A stretch of 64,000 bases of DNA. Source: Acanthamoeba castellanii str. Neff (Eukaryota > Discosea > Longamoebia > Acanthamoebidae). The stretch spans positions 204,341 to 268,340 of the forward strand of contig NW_004457415.1 of assembly GCF_000313135.1 (NCBI RefSeq), read 5' to 3'. The notes under the pieces are model-generated. The model saw only the letters and a program-made list of their open reading frames with translations, was not told the origin of the DNA and made no database searches. Shown one piece after another: positions 44,183-55,310 of this stretch (within the stretch, counting starts at the first letter, position 1; every line of letters begins with the position of its first letter). The position numbers and the translations under genes were made by a program.

Positions 44183-46644
44183 GATGGATTGGCTCTGGGG
44201 GCGAGGCGGCAAGGGCGCTCGTGCTGACGATGCTGGGCAGCAGGAGGAGGCAGCGCTGCCCCCGGGCTGGGGTTGGGTCCGGGCGGTGGGCAGGGAGGCG
44301 AGGGCTTCGGGCGCCGCTATGTGGTCGATCTTGTGTCGCGCTACCTCGAAGCATTTGCATCTCTTCGGCACACCAACGCTGCCAGCCTGCTCAAAGACAA
44401 ACGCGTACGGCGTACCTTCCATCTTACTGCTCTATGAAATCAGACCAGTAATCAACTCTGTGCTCGTGCTCCTTCAAGAACCTGGCCGTGGGGGTGCCAT
44501 GGTCGGCACTGCTGACACCTCTGGGGACGCTGGCAATGGCCGAGGCCTCCTACTATTCGCTCTCGTTTCTCGAACCCCGTGCACTCAAGAAGGAGGTACG
44601 CGCCACCTTCTCCATTCGGCCTCCGCAAGGAGTGCGTGCTGACGTACTCCCCTCTGCAGACCCTGCGAGGCCTCTACACCCAGGCGCACAACAACTTACG
44701 TTCCATCGCCAAATCGGCGCACGAGCTGGATGCCGTCAGCGAGGACGCCGGCAGCGAACACGAGGTGCGATCCTCCCCCAATCGTGTCCACATCTGGTGG
44801 CGTGTTGGGGTCCTAAGCTGTTAGGTGCCCTACGCGTGCGCAGGAAGCGACCAACCCCACCTTCTTTGCCGTCATGCTCAAGGATTGCTGCCTGTTGGTC
44901 GAGTGCCGATTAGAAATGGTCACCGTGTACGCATCACCTCGCCTCGCTTTGCAGTGCCCCTCTTCGCTCGCTCCGATGCCCCTTGCGAGCGAGCTCTCCA
45001 ACTGACTTGGCGCCTTGCCTTGTGTGCCCCCGTGCGGCTCAGTTACGGGACGCTGGCGAATTCGATGGGGCCACCACCGCGGTACCAGAACCTGTCCTCG
45101 CTCACCGCAAAGCTCGCCGATCGTGTGCGAAATCCCAAGTCCTTCTCCCACCCGCTCACGCAAACCCTCCGGAATCATCTTCTGTAAGTGCGCCCCCCCC
45201 CCTGGAGCGAGCGATGCTTGGGGGCCTTGACGTGTCCCCTTGTTCCCCGAACTCACCTCGCATCTCTTCCATTGATGTGATACGCCAGCTACGAGTTGAT
45301 GATCCTTCAGAAGCTGTTCCGCATTCAGATGGCAATCGGCAGCTACCAGTTCAAGGACTGCACCTTTCTCTCTTTCCAGTGCAAAACCGATCTCGACCAG
45401 TGGAAGAATCTTCTGGCCGAATGCCAGTCGTCCAAGGTACACCTTGGCTGTTGAATATATATATATATATATACATATGATGTTGTATGATTACTTACAT
45501 ACCCCCCGACAATGTGCACAAACAGACACCGAGCCGAAAGGACGACAAAACAAAGGTGCAGTGCGGTATCTACACATGGCTTCGCGATTTCTCGCAGGTG
45601 ACGTTGAGCAGGACGCTGTTCTACTTTGGCAACATCTACAGCCAGCAGCGCATGCCCAACGGACGACCAATGGACGTTCGAGCGCTCTCCGCCGCTTCGC
45701 GTCCCGATTTCTACGCCGTGTACCCTCCCTCACCCCTCCACGCTGCAGTCTGTGGTGGGCGTGTTCGTTTCGTTTTTCGTTTTTTCGTGTTTCTTGTCTG
45801 ACCCGCGTTCTGCTGCAGGATTGAGAACTTCGCTCAGAACACGGAAGCGTTGAGCGTGTGCGTTGTATATGAGGTGCCGCGCGAGGCCATACCCGGTGCG
45901 TGGTCCCTGGGGCTCGAGCCGTTCTCTCTCTCAATTCAGCCCTGACGATTATTGCACGCGCGCCCGCACAGGAATGGAGTTCAGTCCCGAGGGGTACATG
46001 CCGCCGTCGGCGCTCAAGAGATACGAGGCACCCAAGGGTCTCAACTCTTGGCCCGCCATTTTTGCCTATCCTGGCGTATGCCCCCTTCTCTCGAGCTTCC
46101 GCGACCATCACTCCTTCACACACACGACACACACGACACGACACGACACGACACAAACACACACACACACACACACACACGCCACGCACATCGACAGGAG
46201 CCGCCAGCTGACCACTGGCCCAATGTGGTGAGTATGATCCTCGACAACGACGGAGACCTTAAGTACGAGCCAAAGGGCCTTCGCGGTCTTATCGCAATAG
46301 AGCGCCTGCTGGCGACTCATATTCATGCACCCTCTCCCCATACACAACGACAGGCAATACAAGCAAGCGCTGATGTACTTCGACAAGGCCATCGACTACA
46401 CGTACGCCGCCGTGCGCGTCGACGTCGCCTACACTCTTGTGCGTTTCTTCTTCTTCACTCCTCCACCCAGTGCGCGGTGTGTGCCGTGTGCACTGCGTGT
46501 TGACGTGAAGTGAATGTGTCGTGCCAGGTGGCAATCTACCGAGGGAAGCAACGAGCGAGCGAGAGCGTCATCAAGAGTTCGATGAGCACCATCGCCGACC
46601 ATCTGCGCAACACCTCCACCTTCGCCCGGCTGCGACCCAAGTAG
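44183..46644 (+). CDS. KICSTOR subunit 2 homologue (KICS2/C12orf66)
   Basis: About eleven exons. Secure ones: 44479-44595, 44660-44764, 44844-44924, about 45290-45436, 45526-45721, 45820-45898; last exon ends at TAG 46642-46644. Matches to animal KICS2 in order: 'WSALLTPLGTLAMAEASYYS' (SLLAALAHLAAAEKVYHS region), 'LYTQAHNNLRSI', 'LLVECRLEM', 'GIYTWLRDFSQVTLSRTLFY', 'YEAPKGLNSWPAIFAYPG', 'HWPNVVSMIL', and the C-terminal 'TSTFARLRPK'. In animals KICSTOR tethers GATOR1 to lysosomes to restrain TORC1. The N-terminal block (about 44280-44400, 'RRYVVDLVSRYLEAF') is not in the same frame as the ATG at 44183, and the exon near 45040 also has a phase problem, so either exons are missed or there are base errors. 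Confidence 0.75.
46134..46180. repeat. CGACA/CA microsatellite in a KICS2 intron
   Basis: A few CGACA units followed by (CA)n; intronic. Confidence 0.8.
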
Positions 46645-46855
46645 CCCGGCACCATGGTGCCCACCTCAAGCTGAGAGGAAAAAAAGAGAAATGAAAAGAA
46701 AAGACAACAGACCAGGCAGGCAATTCGTCCACCAATGGAGCGACTCTGCCACTTAATTCGTCCACCAACAACTACGTGCGGCCTATCACGTCAGTGAGGC
46801 CGGCGGCACGGTTGTGAGGGCAGCTGTCCGTGTCCAACTAGCTCAGAACAACACA

Positions 46856-48789
46856 ATGCAAAGCCACACTACCCGGCGCACCCTCTCGGCCGGCCTCCTT
46901 CTCCTGGTCTTGCTCCTTGCGGGCAATGCCAAGCCCTCATCCGCCACCCCCAAGCTCGTCTTCGCCCACTACATGGTCCGTTCTCTCCATTGCTTAGTCC
47001 CCGCCCGCAACATGTTGTGGTCAGGGCTGGCTCTTATGGTCTTGCCTCTCCCCCACCAATGGGCCACGGAGAGCAGTTGTGGGTGCCCTCGACCAGCGAT
47101 GACGTCAGCGGCTTTATCACGGACATCAAGATGGCGCAGGCGGCCGGCATCGACGGCTTCGCCATCAACACCGCCGACTGGTCGGCCGTGAACTGGGCCA
47201 TCCCCCGGTGCGACAAGATCTGGGAGGCGGCCGAGACACTGAACTCGGGCTTCCAGCTCTTCTTCTCGGTCGATCTCACCGGCTCGCTGGGCAACATGGC
47301 CGGCGACATCGTGGCCATGGCCGCCCGCTACGCCAACCGGCCCAACACGCTCAAGGTCGACGGCAAGGTGTTTTTGTCGACTTTCGTAGGGCAGGACAAG
47401 ACCTTTGGCTACCCGACGCCCCAGCAGGGCTGGGACCAGGCCGTGCTCACGCCTCTGCGCAACCAGGGCGTGCCGGTCTACTTCATCCCCTTCTTTGCGC
47501 CCAACAACGAGAGGCCAGGTACCCCCCAAGTGTTCCACCTAAACCACATGCTCTTTCAACCAAACAAAAATATCAATAATAATGAAAACAGGGCAAGTGG
47601 GCTATCCGTCGCCGTCGCAGGTATCAGACGTGTTCGCGGAGTTCCCGTTCCTGGATGGAATCTACCAGTGGAGCGCGTGGCCCTTCTTCTACGGCAACCT
47701 CCAGACCGTGAGCAACCAGGCCGACGTCAACTACCTGTACTCCCGCCGGGACTTTCACTTGTTCTTCTTGTCTGACGATCACCTCCCCCCCAAGCGCTGC
47801 TGTCCGGGCGCACGGTAAATCGTACATGGCGCCCATCAGCCCGTGGTTCTCCAAGCACATGGCCGGCGCGCCTGTCACCCTCCCCAACTGGGTACGACCA
47901 ACGCTCCGGAATGGATTGCGAAACAGCTAACACCCGCCTTTTCACGAGAGCAGGTATTCGGCAACTACAAGGGGCCGGGCATGTGGATCGACCACTGGAA
48001 CTCTCTCATCGCGCTTCAGCCCGACTTTGTCGAGATCGTCACCTGGAACGACTACCCGTAGGTGGCCCACACATGCGATTTTTTGTGTTGACAATCTCAG
48101 CGATAGCTGAGACGCACGCGTTGATGAAAAAGGGAGCGGACGTATATAGGACCCACCACGGCGCCGTGGGGCGACGATGATGATGTGACCTTCCCGCACC
48201 TGGGCTTCCTCGACCTCACCAAGTACTTCGTCCACGCCTACAAGAGCGGCCAGTATCCCAATATCGAGTACGCCTCGTGTGTGTCGTGTGTGTTGTGTGT
48301 CATATCGTGTGTGTCGTGTTGTGTGTGTCGTGTAAGTCGTGTGCCTGACGCCAGTGCTGTTCGCCTGACAGTCAGGAGAAGGTCTACGTGTTCTATCGCT
48401 CGTCTTCCAAGTATGCGGTGGCGTCGAATGACCCTCTCGGCCCGATCCAAAACAGTCAGTCCATGGACGACAACATCTACGTGGTGACGCTGCTCAACTC
48501 GCCGGCCGACGTCATCGTCACCTCGGGGTCCTCGTCGGGTCGGTTCTCCGTCAACGGCGGTCTGAAGAACGTCACCATGGCCTTCCAACAAGGCGCGCAG
48601 GTCCGATCCTTCCTCTTCTTCCTTTGCTGTACTGTCGGCTGACCTTCGATGACACACAACGCAACACCGCAGAGTGTGCAAGTGGTGCGCAACGGGCAGG
48701 TGCTGGGCCAGAAGACGTTCGCCAAGCAGATCTCCAACAACATCGCAGTCTACGACTTCAACGTCTTCTCCGACGTTCTGGTGCTCTGA
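46856..48789 (+). CDS. Secreted GH71 alpha-1,3-glucanase (mutanase-like)
   Basis: About eight exons; ATG at 46856, stop 48787-48789. The N-terminus is a clear signal peptide ('LSAGLLLLVLLLAGNAKPSS'). The catalytic region has GH71 landmarks: 'KLVFAHYM', 'IDGFAINTADW', 'DGIYQWSAWPF', 'GPGMWIDHWNS', 'FVEIVTWNDY', and a C-terminal beta-rich domain ('VYVFYRSSSKYAVASNDP'). GH71 enzymes cut alpha-1,3-glucan, a polymer of fungal walls and some biofilms, which fits digestion of prey or cell-wall remodelling. A GT/TGTCG microsatellite fills the intron near 48270-48340. Convergent with the SUGP1-like gene. Confidence 0.87.
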
Positions 48790-49071
48790 ATGAGGCCATG
48801 CACACCGCAAGCCGCGCGCGTGCGTGTAGTGCTCGTAGACGAGCCGCGGGACGGGGCGCACCACCATCACCACCACCATCAACTCCATCACCCACGCCAT
48901 TAACATTGCAAAGGTGTGAAAAGAAGAGGACAACAAGGCTGTTTCCGCCCAGAAGGGTCTGTACAAGAAGGCAACGTGGCTGCCGGCAAGCAGCTGGTGT
49001 TGACCGAAAACGAAACGCCCAACATGTTGAAGTGGCAAACAATTGGCCGTCGGTGGTCGATGGCCGGTGTC

Positions 49072-51170
49072 TCAGTAGTACTGACGTCGCGGGTTGTTGA
49101 GCGGATTGGGCCGGTAGCGGTACGCGCTGTGCGGAGAGATCGTCAGACTTCACCCTTGGCGATCAAGAAGAAGAAGAAAGAGCTCAAAGTGCGTACGTCA
49201 TCATCCGCTTCTTGTAGGCCTCATAGATGTCATCGTTTTCGGCGACGGTGGACGGATCAGAGGTGCCCACACCCAGCATGTCGTTCTTCACCTCCGCCTT
49301 GATCGGCTCCGTGATGCCCTCCCCCGTCGAACCCAGGCCCGTTCCCTGCCGACACGGCACACGTCACACACACGGCACACATGACACACACACACGACAC
49401 ACACACGACACACACACAACGCACGGCACACGGCACACAGTGAGTAATGAAAGTTGCTAAGCCACAAGCGTGGCTGGGCTACGTAGAGGGTGCGTGCGTA
49501 GCGTACCTCCTTCCAGCCCATCTTCTGAAGGAGCTTCTTGCCAATGTCCGAATCGACGGCCTGCGGTGCGGGTGGGGCGGGCTTGGGTGCGCTCGAGCCC
49601 GCCCTCTTGGGCAGGAACTTCTCCAGCTCCTCCTTGGGCAAGAAGTCACCTGCGCCACCCCGCAAGAAAAACAAAGATAAAATTGATCGTTAGCGCCAAA
49701 GCGAAAGCGAAAGCGACGGAAAGCGAAAGCGAAAGAGCGGCTGTACCGATGTGATGTCCGCCTGGCCTGCCGTGTTGCGTCTGCTGTGGTGGGGTGTCGT
49801 CGTCGTACGACGAGGTGCCGGGCAGGGGCGTGGACCTGTACCCGCCCGACGCCGTCGGCGACGTCGCACGTGGCCCGTCCTCGCTGAACTTCTTCTGGTA
49901 GCCCTGTGACACACGCACGCGCGCGGAAGACAACGCAATCAGCCCCAGTTCAGCCCTGGCTGGGTTGCACACGACACGCGCGACACGACACGACACGACC
50001 CACGTACTCCCATCTCGTCGAATTGGCGCTTTTTGTTGGTCGGCGGAGAGTGCGGAAGCGGAGGCCCGGCAGCAGCGGCGGCAGCCGATGGGTGCGGAGA
50101 GTAGTGCGCCGTGGCCTGCGGGTGCGGATGGTACGCGGGCGCCGGCGCCGGCGCCGCAGGCGTCTGCTGCTTGCGCCACGGCGGCGGTGCGGCCGATGAC
50201 GTGGCGTGTGCGCTGCCGCTACCGACGCTGCCGGACGGGAACGGCATGGGTCCCTTGCCGGCGGCCGACGCGACCTTCTTGCGCTCCTCGTCGCGCACCC
50301 ACAGGTAGTAGGCACGCTCGACGTGGACCTCGGCGCTGGCCGACGCCGCGGTCTCGAAGAGGAACCCGAACTTGGGGTTGCCCTCGTTGCGCGAGCGCGT
50401 CAGCTGCTCAAAGTCGGGTCCGTGTCTGCGTGTTTGTGTGCGCACACACCGTGTCGTGTGTCGTGCCATGTCGTGTTTGGTGTGTTTGGTGTGTCGTGGT
50501 GGGTTGGTGGCGGATTCGGTCAGATCGGCGCGGCCGGGCCGAGGCCATGATCATGGTCGGCCGTTGCGACACGGGAAAGCGGAGCGGAGAATTAGTCGAG
50601 ACCGCGAGCGAGCAAGCCGATCATGGGAGAGCCGAAGGCAGCGCTGCAAGCCTCGAGAGTGGTGGTGGCAGGTGGTGTGAACGTTTCATACCTGGCCACG
50701 TATTGGGCGAGCTTGTCGATCACCTCCTTCCTCTCTGCCGTCGGGGCTGCAGCACACACGACACACGACACGGACGCGAGCTGACGTCAGCATCGAGAGG
50801 GGTGGGGTGGGGGAAGACGTGTAGCGCGTGGGGTACCAGGAGGAGGCGGAGGCTGAGCTGCGACGACGCGCTGAGGAGCTGAAGGAAGAGGCGCAGGGGC
50901 AGGTGCTAACGAAGGAGATGAAGAAGAGGTCGAAGGCGGTGAAGATGAAGAGGAAGAGGAAGATGAAGTCGAGGCGGGCGGCGGCGGGGCGGGGCGCGAG
51001 GGCGGGGCTGCGGTCACGCGCGGGCGCTTGACGGGGCGGTGCACGCCGCCGGCGGTCGTGGGGAGGGCGGCGTCCTCCGCATCGTCATCGTCATCGGCGC
51101 TGAAGGGGAGCGGCTTCTTGCCGCCGGGTTGGGCCAGTCCGACAGGCTTCATGCTGAAGCTTAGCTTCAT
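49072..51170 (-). CDS. SURP and G-patch splicing factor (SUGP1-like)
   Basis: Minus-strand gene of about eight exons; ATG at 51170, stop 49072-49074. The N-terminal third is Pro/Ser rich. A SURP module follows ('ERKEVIDKLAQYVAR' then 'HGPDFEQLTRSRNEGNPKF'), then a low-complexity Pro/His/Ala segment. A G-patch lies near the end ('LLQKMGWKE' spliced to 'GTGLGSTGEGITEPI'), and finally 'AYKKRMMTYA' with 'YRYRPNPLNNPRRQYY', which is the exact C-terminal signature of SUGP1. SUGP1 works with SF3B1 and a DEAH helicase in branch-site recognition. Head to head with CASC3 over 285 bases. Confidence 0.88.
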
Positions 51171-51455
51171 CCCCCCGCCCTGTAGGAATGAATATTATAT
51201 TGTTGGCCATGTGGGGCGGTACCGCAGCACATGCAAGTGAATCGATGGGGGGGGGAAATGATCAGGAGAAGGGATCTTTTCACGTACGATTGGAGTAGGG
51301 CTTGGGCCTCCTTGTGAATTCATGTGGCTCCGAATGGAATGTTGGAAATTTGTATTGGGGGGATCTGATTGCTCTGCTTTTTCTCGAGACAAAGCGATAA
51401 ATAAATAAAAAAAGTAAAATAGATTATTCTTTCGCAGGAATTAGACACAAGAGAG
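51171..51455. promoter_or_regulatory. Divergent promoter region SUGP1/CASC3
   Basis: 285 bases between opposing start codons of two mRNA-processing genes. A T-rich/A-rich patch (51400-51430) precedes CASC3; no named motif. Confidence 0.6.
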
Positions 51456-52717
51456 ATGGAAAGGACACGATCGAGAGATGGCGATCGTCATCGCGACGAT
51501 GAAGGCCGCCGAGGAGGCTACGATCGGAGGGACAGAGAGCGCGATTCGCGTCGCGATCGCGATGAGCGCAGACCAGGCAGGATGGACGACGATTCTGAGC
51601 ACTCTCGTCATTCTCGTCGCTTCTCTGAGGCAAAGAGCAGTAGCCACGACTCTCGTAGTCACCATCGCGATTATTCCTCGCGCGAGAGGCGCGATGATGA
51701 CAATCATCGAGGCCGCCCTGCGACAATTGTCGATGACGGCCGTCCCATGCGCTACCAGCGCCCCGAGTTCAGTGGAGGCGGTGGCGGCGATCGCCACCGG
51801 TCCTACAGCGGCCGCAGCCGGGACTCGTACCGGTACGGCCCCTTCGCTTGGTGTTCATCCATCCAATGACATGCCGCTCATCTTCACGCACACACTCCGC
51901 ACGCGCCGCACACACGCATCACCGCACGCGTCGGCCGCACGTGCAGGGACGATCGTCGGCGAGGCGGGATGGCGATGGACGAAGAGGAGGACCTGCGCGG
52001 CGGCGGTGGCAGGAAGAGGGACCGGCCCGACTCGACGTTCCGAGGCCGCGGCGGCGGCTCCGGCCCGAACCGGCGGGATCAGGAGAACCGACCCGAGTAC
52101 GAGGTCCCCCGCGGCGGCTACTTCTTTTTGGTACGCACCTGCTCGTGTGTGTGTCGTGTCTGTGTCGTGTGTGTGTGTCGTGTGTCGTGTGTGTGTGTCG
52201 TGCGGTTACTAATCTATATCTTGGCGCCACGCAGCACGACGACCGAGACGGCGGCTTTGGAATGAAGAGGCAGCGCACTTGGGGCACAGAGGCGACGTCC
52301 AGGAGCAGAGTCGACATTGCCGACAAGTGGACGCACGACAAGTTTGAGGACGATGCGAGGGAAGACAACGACGCCAGGCGGAGCGACGCCAGCGGCAGCC
52401 GACGAGGCGAGATCCGCTTTGCGAGGGGCGGGACCGAGGCGGCCGAAGAGGGCGGGCTGTCTTCTTCGAGGCGTGGCCGCAGCGACCGAGATGACAGCAA
52501 CGATGAAGAGGAGGAGCAGCACACGGCCAGACGGTTTGCGGAGCGTGAGTCGCGCGACAACAGCGATGAAGACGACGACGGCGATGAGGACAGGGACGAA
52601 AGCCGCAACAACAACAACGCAAGTGACAATCGCGATGAAGACGGACACACAGTCGAGACATCAGCCCCGAAGGACAGCGAAGAAGCGTCAAGCAGCCTTC
52701 TCGACGAGATGGTGTGA
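51456..52717 (+). CDS. CASC3/Barentsz-domain exon junction complex protein
   Basis: Three exons in phase: 51456-51832, 51947-52130, 52235-52717; 347 residues. The first 120 residues are Arg/Asp/Ser-rich (RD repeats). The conserved part is the Btz/SELOR module, split by intron 2: 'YEVPRGGYFFL' then 'HDDRDGG' and 'DKWTHDKFEDD'. In animals this stretch (RKG-FF-HD-R ... W-HD-F) wraps eIF4A3 and RNA in the exon junction complex. The C-terminus is highly acidic and disordered. The match is to short motifs only, so I am fairly but not fully sure. An intron-dense genome would need this complex. Confidence 0.75.
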
Positions 52718-52914
52718 AAGGTGGCAGATCCCTCCTGTGGCCTCAACCAACAAGGCTGGATTGATTGACCTCAGCAAGTGTGAAACAAAGTTGTTCCTGC
52801 CTTGTACACTGGACCAGTGCAAAAGGCAGGTTTGGCTCACCCAGTTTGTAGTCAGCTGTGGCAGGCGATGAGGCGACCTGAAGCAATAGTGGCGAGAGTG
52901 AAGAAGCAAAAAGG
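52718..52914. other. CpG-poor flank between CASC3 and 5S rRNA
   Basis: No CG from 52718 to about 52865, again next to a Pol III gene. No gene seen. Confidence 0.6.
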
Positions 52915-53033
52915 AGGATACGGCACGGTGGATTCCCGGGTGGTCGCCCACCCCAGTACTAACACCGCCTGGCGCAGCTTAACTTCGCTGTTCGGATGGG
53001 AAGCGGTGCTTTCTGCGCAGTATGGCCGTATCC
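52915..53033 (-). rRNA. 5S ribosomal RNA
   Basis: Minus-strand 119-base gene beginning GGATACGGCCATACTG and ending GTGCCGTATCCT, so the ends pair in helix I. The internal control region is present (CCATCCGAACAGCGAAGTTA, then CTGGGGTGGGCGACCACC). The sequence is followed by CCTTTTTG as Pol III terminator. A single dispersed copy here, not a tandem array; flanks on both sides are CpG-poor. Confidence 0.96.
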
Positions 53034-53141
53034 ATCAGCCTACCAGGGACTTCGCCCATGTGATCCCTCTTGGTCACACCATCATTTAAATTGCACACTA
53101 ACTTGGGCTTCAATGACAATGGAGGGGAGGGGTGTGCTACA

Positions 53142-53600
53142 TCACTCCTTACGGATTTGGTCCAGACCGAAGAAGCGCACCGCGGTCTGCGTGGTTTCAC
53201 GCGCCACCTCCTCTACCGATCGTCCGGTGCAGTCGGCGACCGCTGTACACACCATAAAAAATGTTGGTCAACAGAACGTGTAACAGACATGACACGCGCA
53301 CACCACACACCTCACACACCGCACACACCGCACACACCACATACATTGGGCACATGACACGCACACAACACATTGGAGGATGTAAGTACTCTGTAGGACG
53401 TGGGTGAGGTAAGACGGCTCGTTGCGGCGCGGGCAAGGGCGCAAGGTGCGCGGAGTGAGGAACGGGGCGTCGGTCTCGATCATCAGACGATCGAGCGGCA
53501 CGAGCCCGACGATCTCCTGCAGATGCCGACCGCGCCTCTCGTCGCACACCCAGCCCGTGATACCTGCGTTGGACTCGTCAGCTGCCCTGGTGCGTGTGCG

Positions 53601-53637
<37 letters not shown>

Positions 53638-54983
53638 CGCGTGTGCGCTGGTGTGTGTGTGCGCGTACCAATATACATGCCCATGGCAAGATACTCTTCG
53701 AGTTCCTCCTTCGTCCCGGTGAAGCAATGTACGACAGCAGGCGGCAGGCCCTCCATGTTTTCCTTCTGCAGATGGATAGGCAACATTTCCCCCCATTGAG
53801 CACCGGCCCGCCACAGTGGAGCACCTCGAGGGGGGTGATCGATAAATCGCATACCATGATTTCGGCAAACCGACGGAAGGCCGAGCGCTCGTGAAGGAAG
53901 ATGGGTTTGTTCACCTCCTTGGCCAGCTTCAGCTGCTCCACAAACCACTGTTGTGCACATCGCGCGTGTGTGGTTTAGCCGTGTGTGTGTCGTGTGTGTC
54001 GTGTGTGTCGTGTGTCGTGTTGGCATGAAACCAACGACACATAGCGCACGCAGCAGAGGCCGAAGGTGCACCTTTTCTTGGACGTCCTGGGGAGAAAAGT
54101 TCCTGTCAAAGTCGAGTCCGCATTCGCCCACGGCCACCACCGCCTTGTGCCGCAGCTGCGTGATAGACAGTGTCGACAGGTTAGCATTGGGTCCCTTATT
54201 GTGCCCAAACGGCCACCACGGAGACCACTCACAGTGGGTCCACGGTGAGTGCGATCGCGCGCGGAGGAGTGGGAGCGGGCACCAGCTCGCGGAGGTTGGC
54301 GATGGTGCGGTCGTTGCAGTGCTTGGCGTCGTGCGGGTGCACGCCCGCCGTCGAGTAGAGGAATCCCTCGCGGCCCTGCGTGACCTTGAACGCGTCCCTG
54401 CTCGCTCTCTCCGACGTGCCTGCCAGGCTCGGTTCATCAGTCTCGCACACACCGCACACACGCACACACGCACGCACACCAACGCACGCACACAAACGCA
54501 CACCCACACCGCACACGCGGGGATGTACCGGTGAGAACGATGGCGCGCACGTTGGCCTTCTGTGCGCGGTCGAGGACGGCGTCAAAGTCGGCCCGGAAGC
54601 TGGCGTGCGTGAGGTTGGCCCCGATGTCCACCAGCGGCTCCGGCGCAGGTGCGACCGCCACTGGCGCCTCCGGCTGCTCTCCCTCCCTTCCGCCACGCCT
54701 GCACAAAAAAGAAATAATTCAAAATAATCCAAAATAATTTAATTTATCCAGATTTCAAATACAGATATAAATTTTAAAAAAATAAATAAACGCAATACCC
54801 CCTGCGGCCTCCGGAAGATGAAGCACCGCGACCGCCTCTTCGTGGTTGGGCAGCGGCGCTGCCGTCCCCGGTCGGGGCAGTTGTTGCGGAAGTGGTGTAG
54901 TGGCCTCCTCGTCCGCCTCCCCTGCCTCGCCCCCATCCGCCGCCGCCACCTCGTCCACCTCGTCCGCCTCTTGCCTGTTCCAT
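53142..54983 (-). CDS. TatD-family deoxyribonuclease with RG-rich N-terminus
   Basis: Minus-strand, about eight exons; ATG at 54983, stop 53142-53144. The N-terminus is an Arg/Gly-rich tail ('GGRGGRGGGGGWGRGRGGGR'). The rest is a TIM-barrel TatD nuclease: 'PLVDIGANLTHASF', 'AGVHPHDAK', 'VAVGECGLDF', 'IFLHERSA', 'AVVHCFTG', 'RLMIETDAPFLTPR', giving the metal-binding His, Glu and Asp residues of the family. It is expected to be a Mg-dependent 3'-5' exonuclease acting on DNA in repair or degradation during cell death. The RG tail, an RNA/DNA-binding type and likely arginine-methylated, is unusual for TatD. Several introns carry CA/GT arrays. Confidence 0.9.
53601..53662. repeat. (TG)n(CG)n microsatellite in a TatD intron
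   Basis: (GT)n followed by (GC)n and more GT; intronic. Confidence 0.9.
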
Positions 54984-55310
54984 CGCTTGCAGTAGTTGCA
55001 CTCTTGTCCGCACGGTGGTACCTCTTCGCATACACTATGTCTTGACTAATTTTTGATTTCTATTTCGTTTTGTTCTACTGTTTTGTGTTCTTCAGTGAAA
55101 TTCTTTGATATTTCCCTGCTGCTAGCAGCGAAATTACTGTGGAGGGGCAGAAGGGGGTGGTGGCCAGCGTCCTAAAAGGAGCAGGCCTTACCAAAGAGGT
55201 ACGGCCGCCTGGGGTGGTTGTTGTCGTGCTGCAAGTCAACCGACAAGGTCCCGCATAGCCCCAGTCCGCTCAAGTTTCAAACTTGTTGTACCAATCAACT
55301 CTCTAAAAAG
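54984..55310. promoter_or_regulatory. Divergent promoter region TatD/Rac 2
   Basis: 327 bases between opposing starts; T-rich stretch at 55045-55110. No named motif. Confidence 0.55.
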
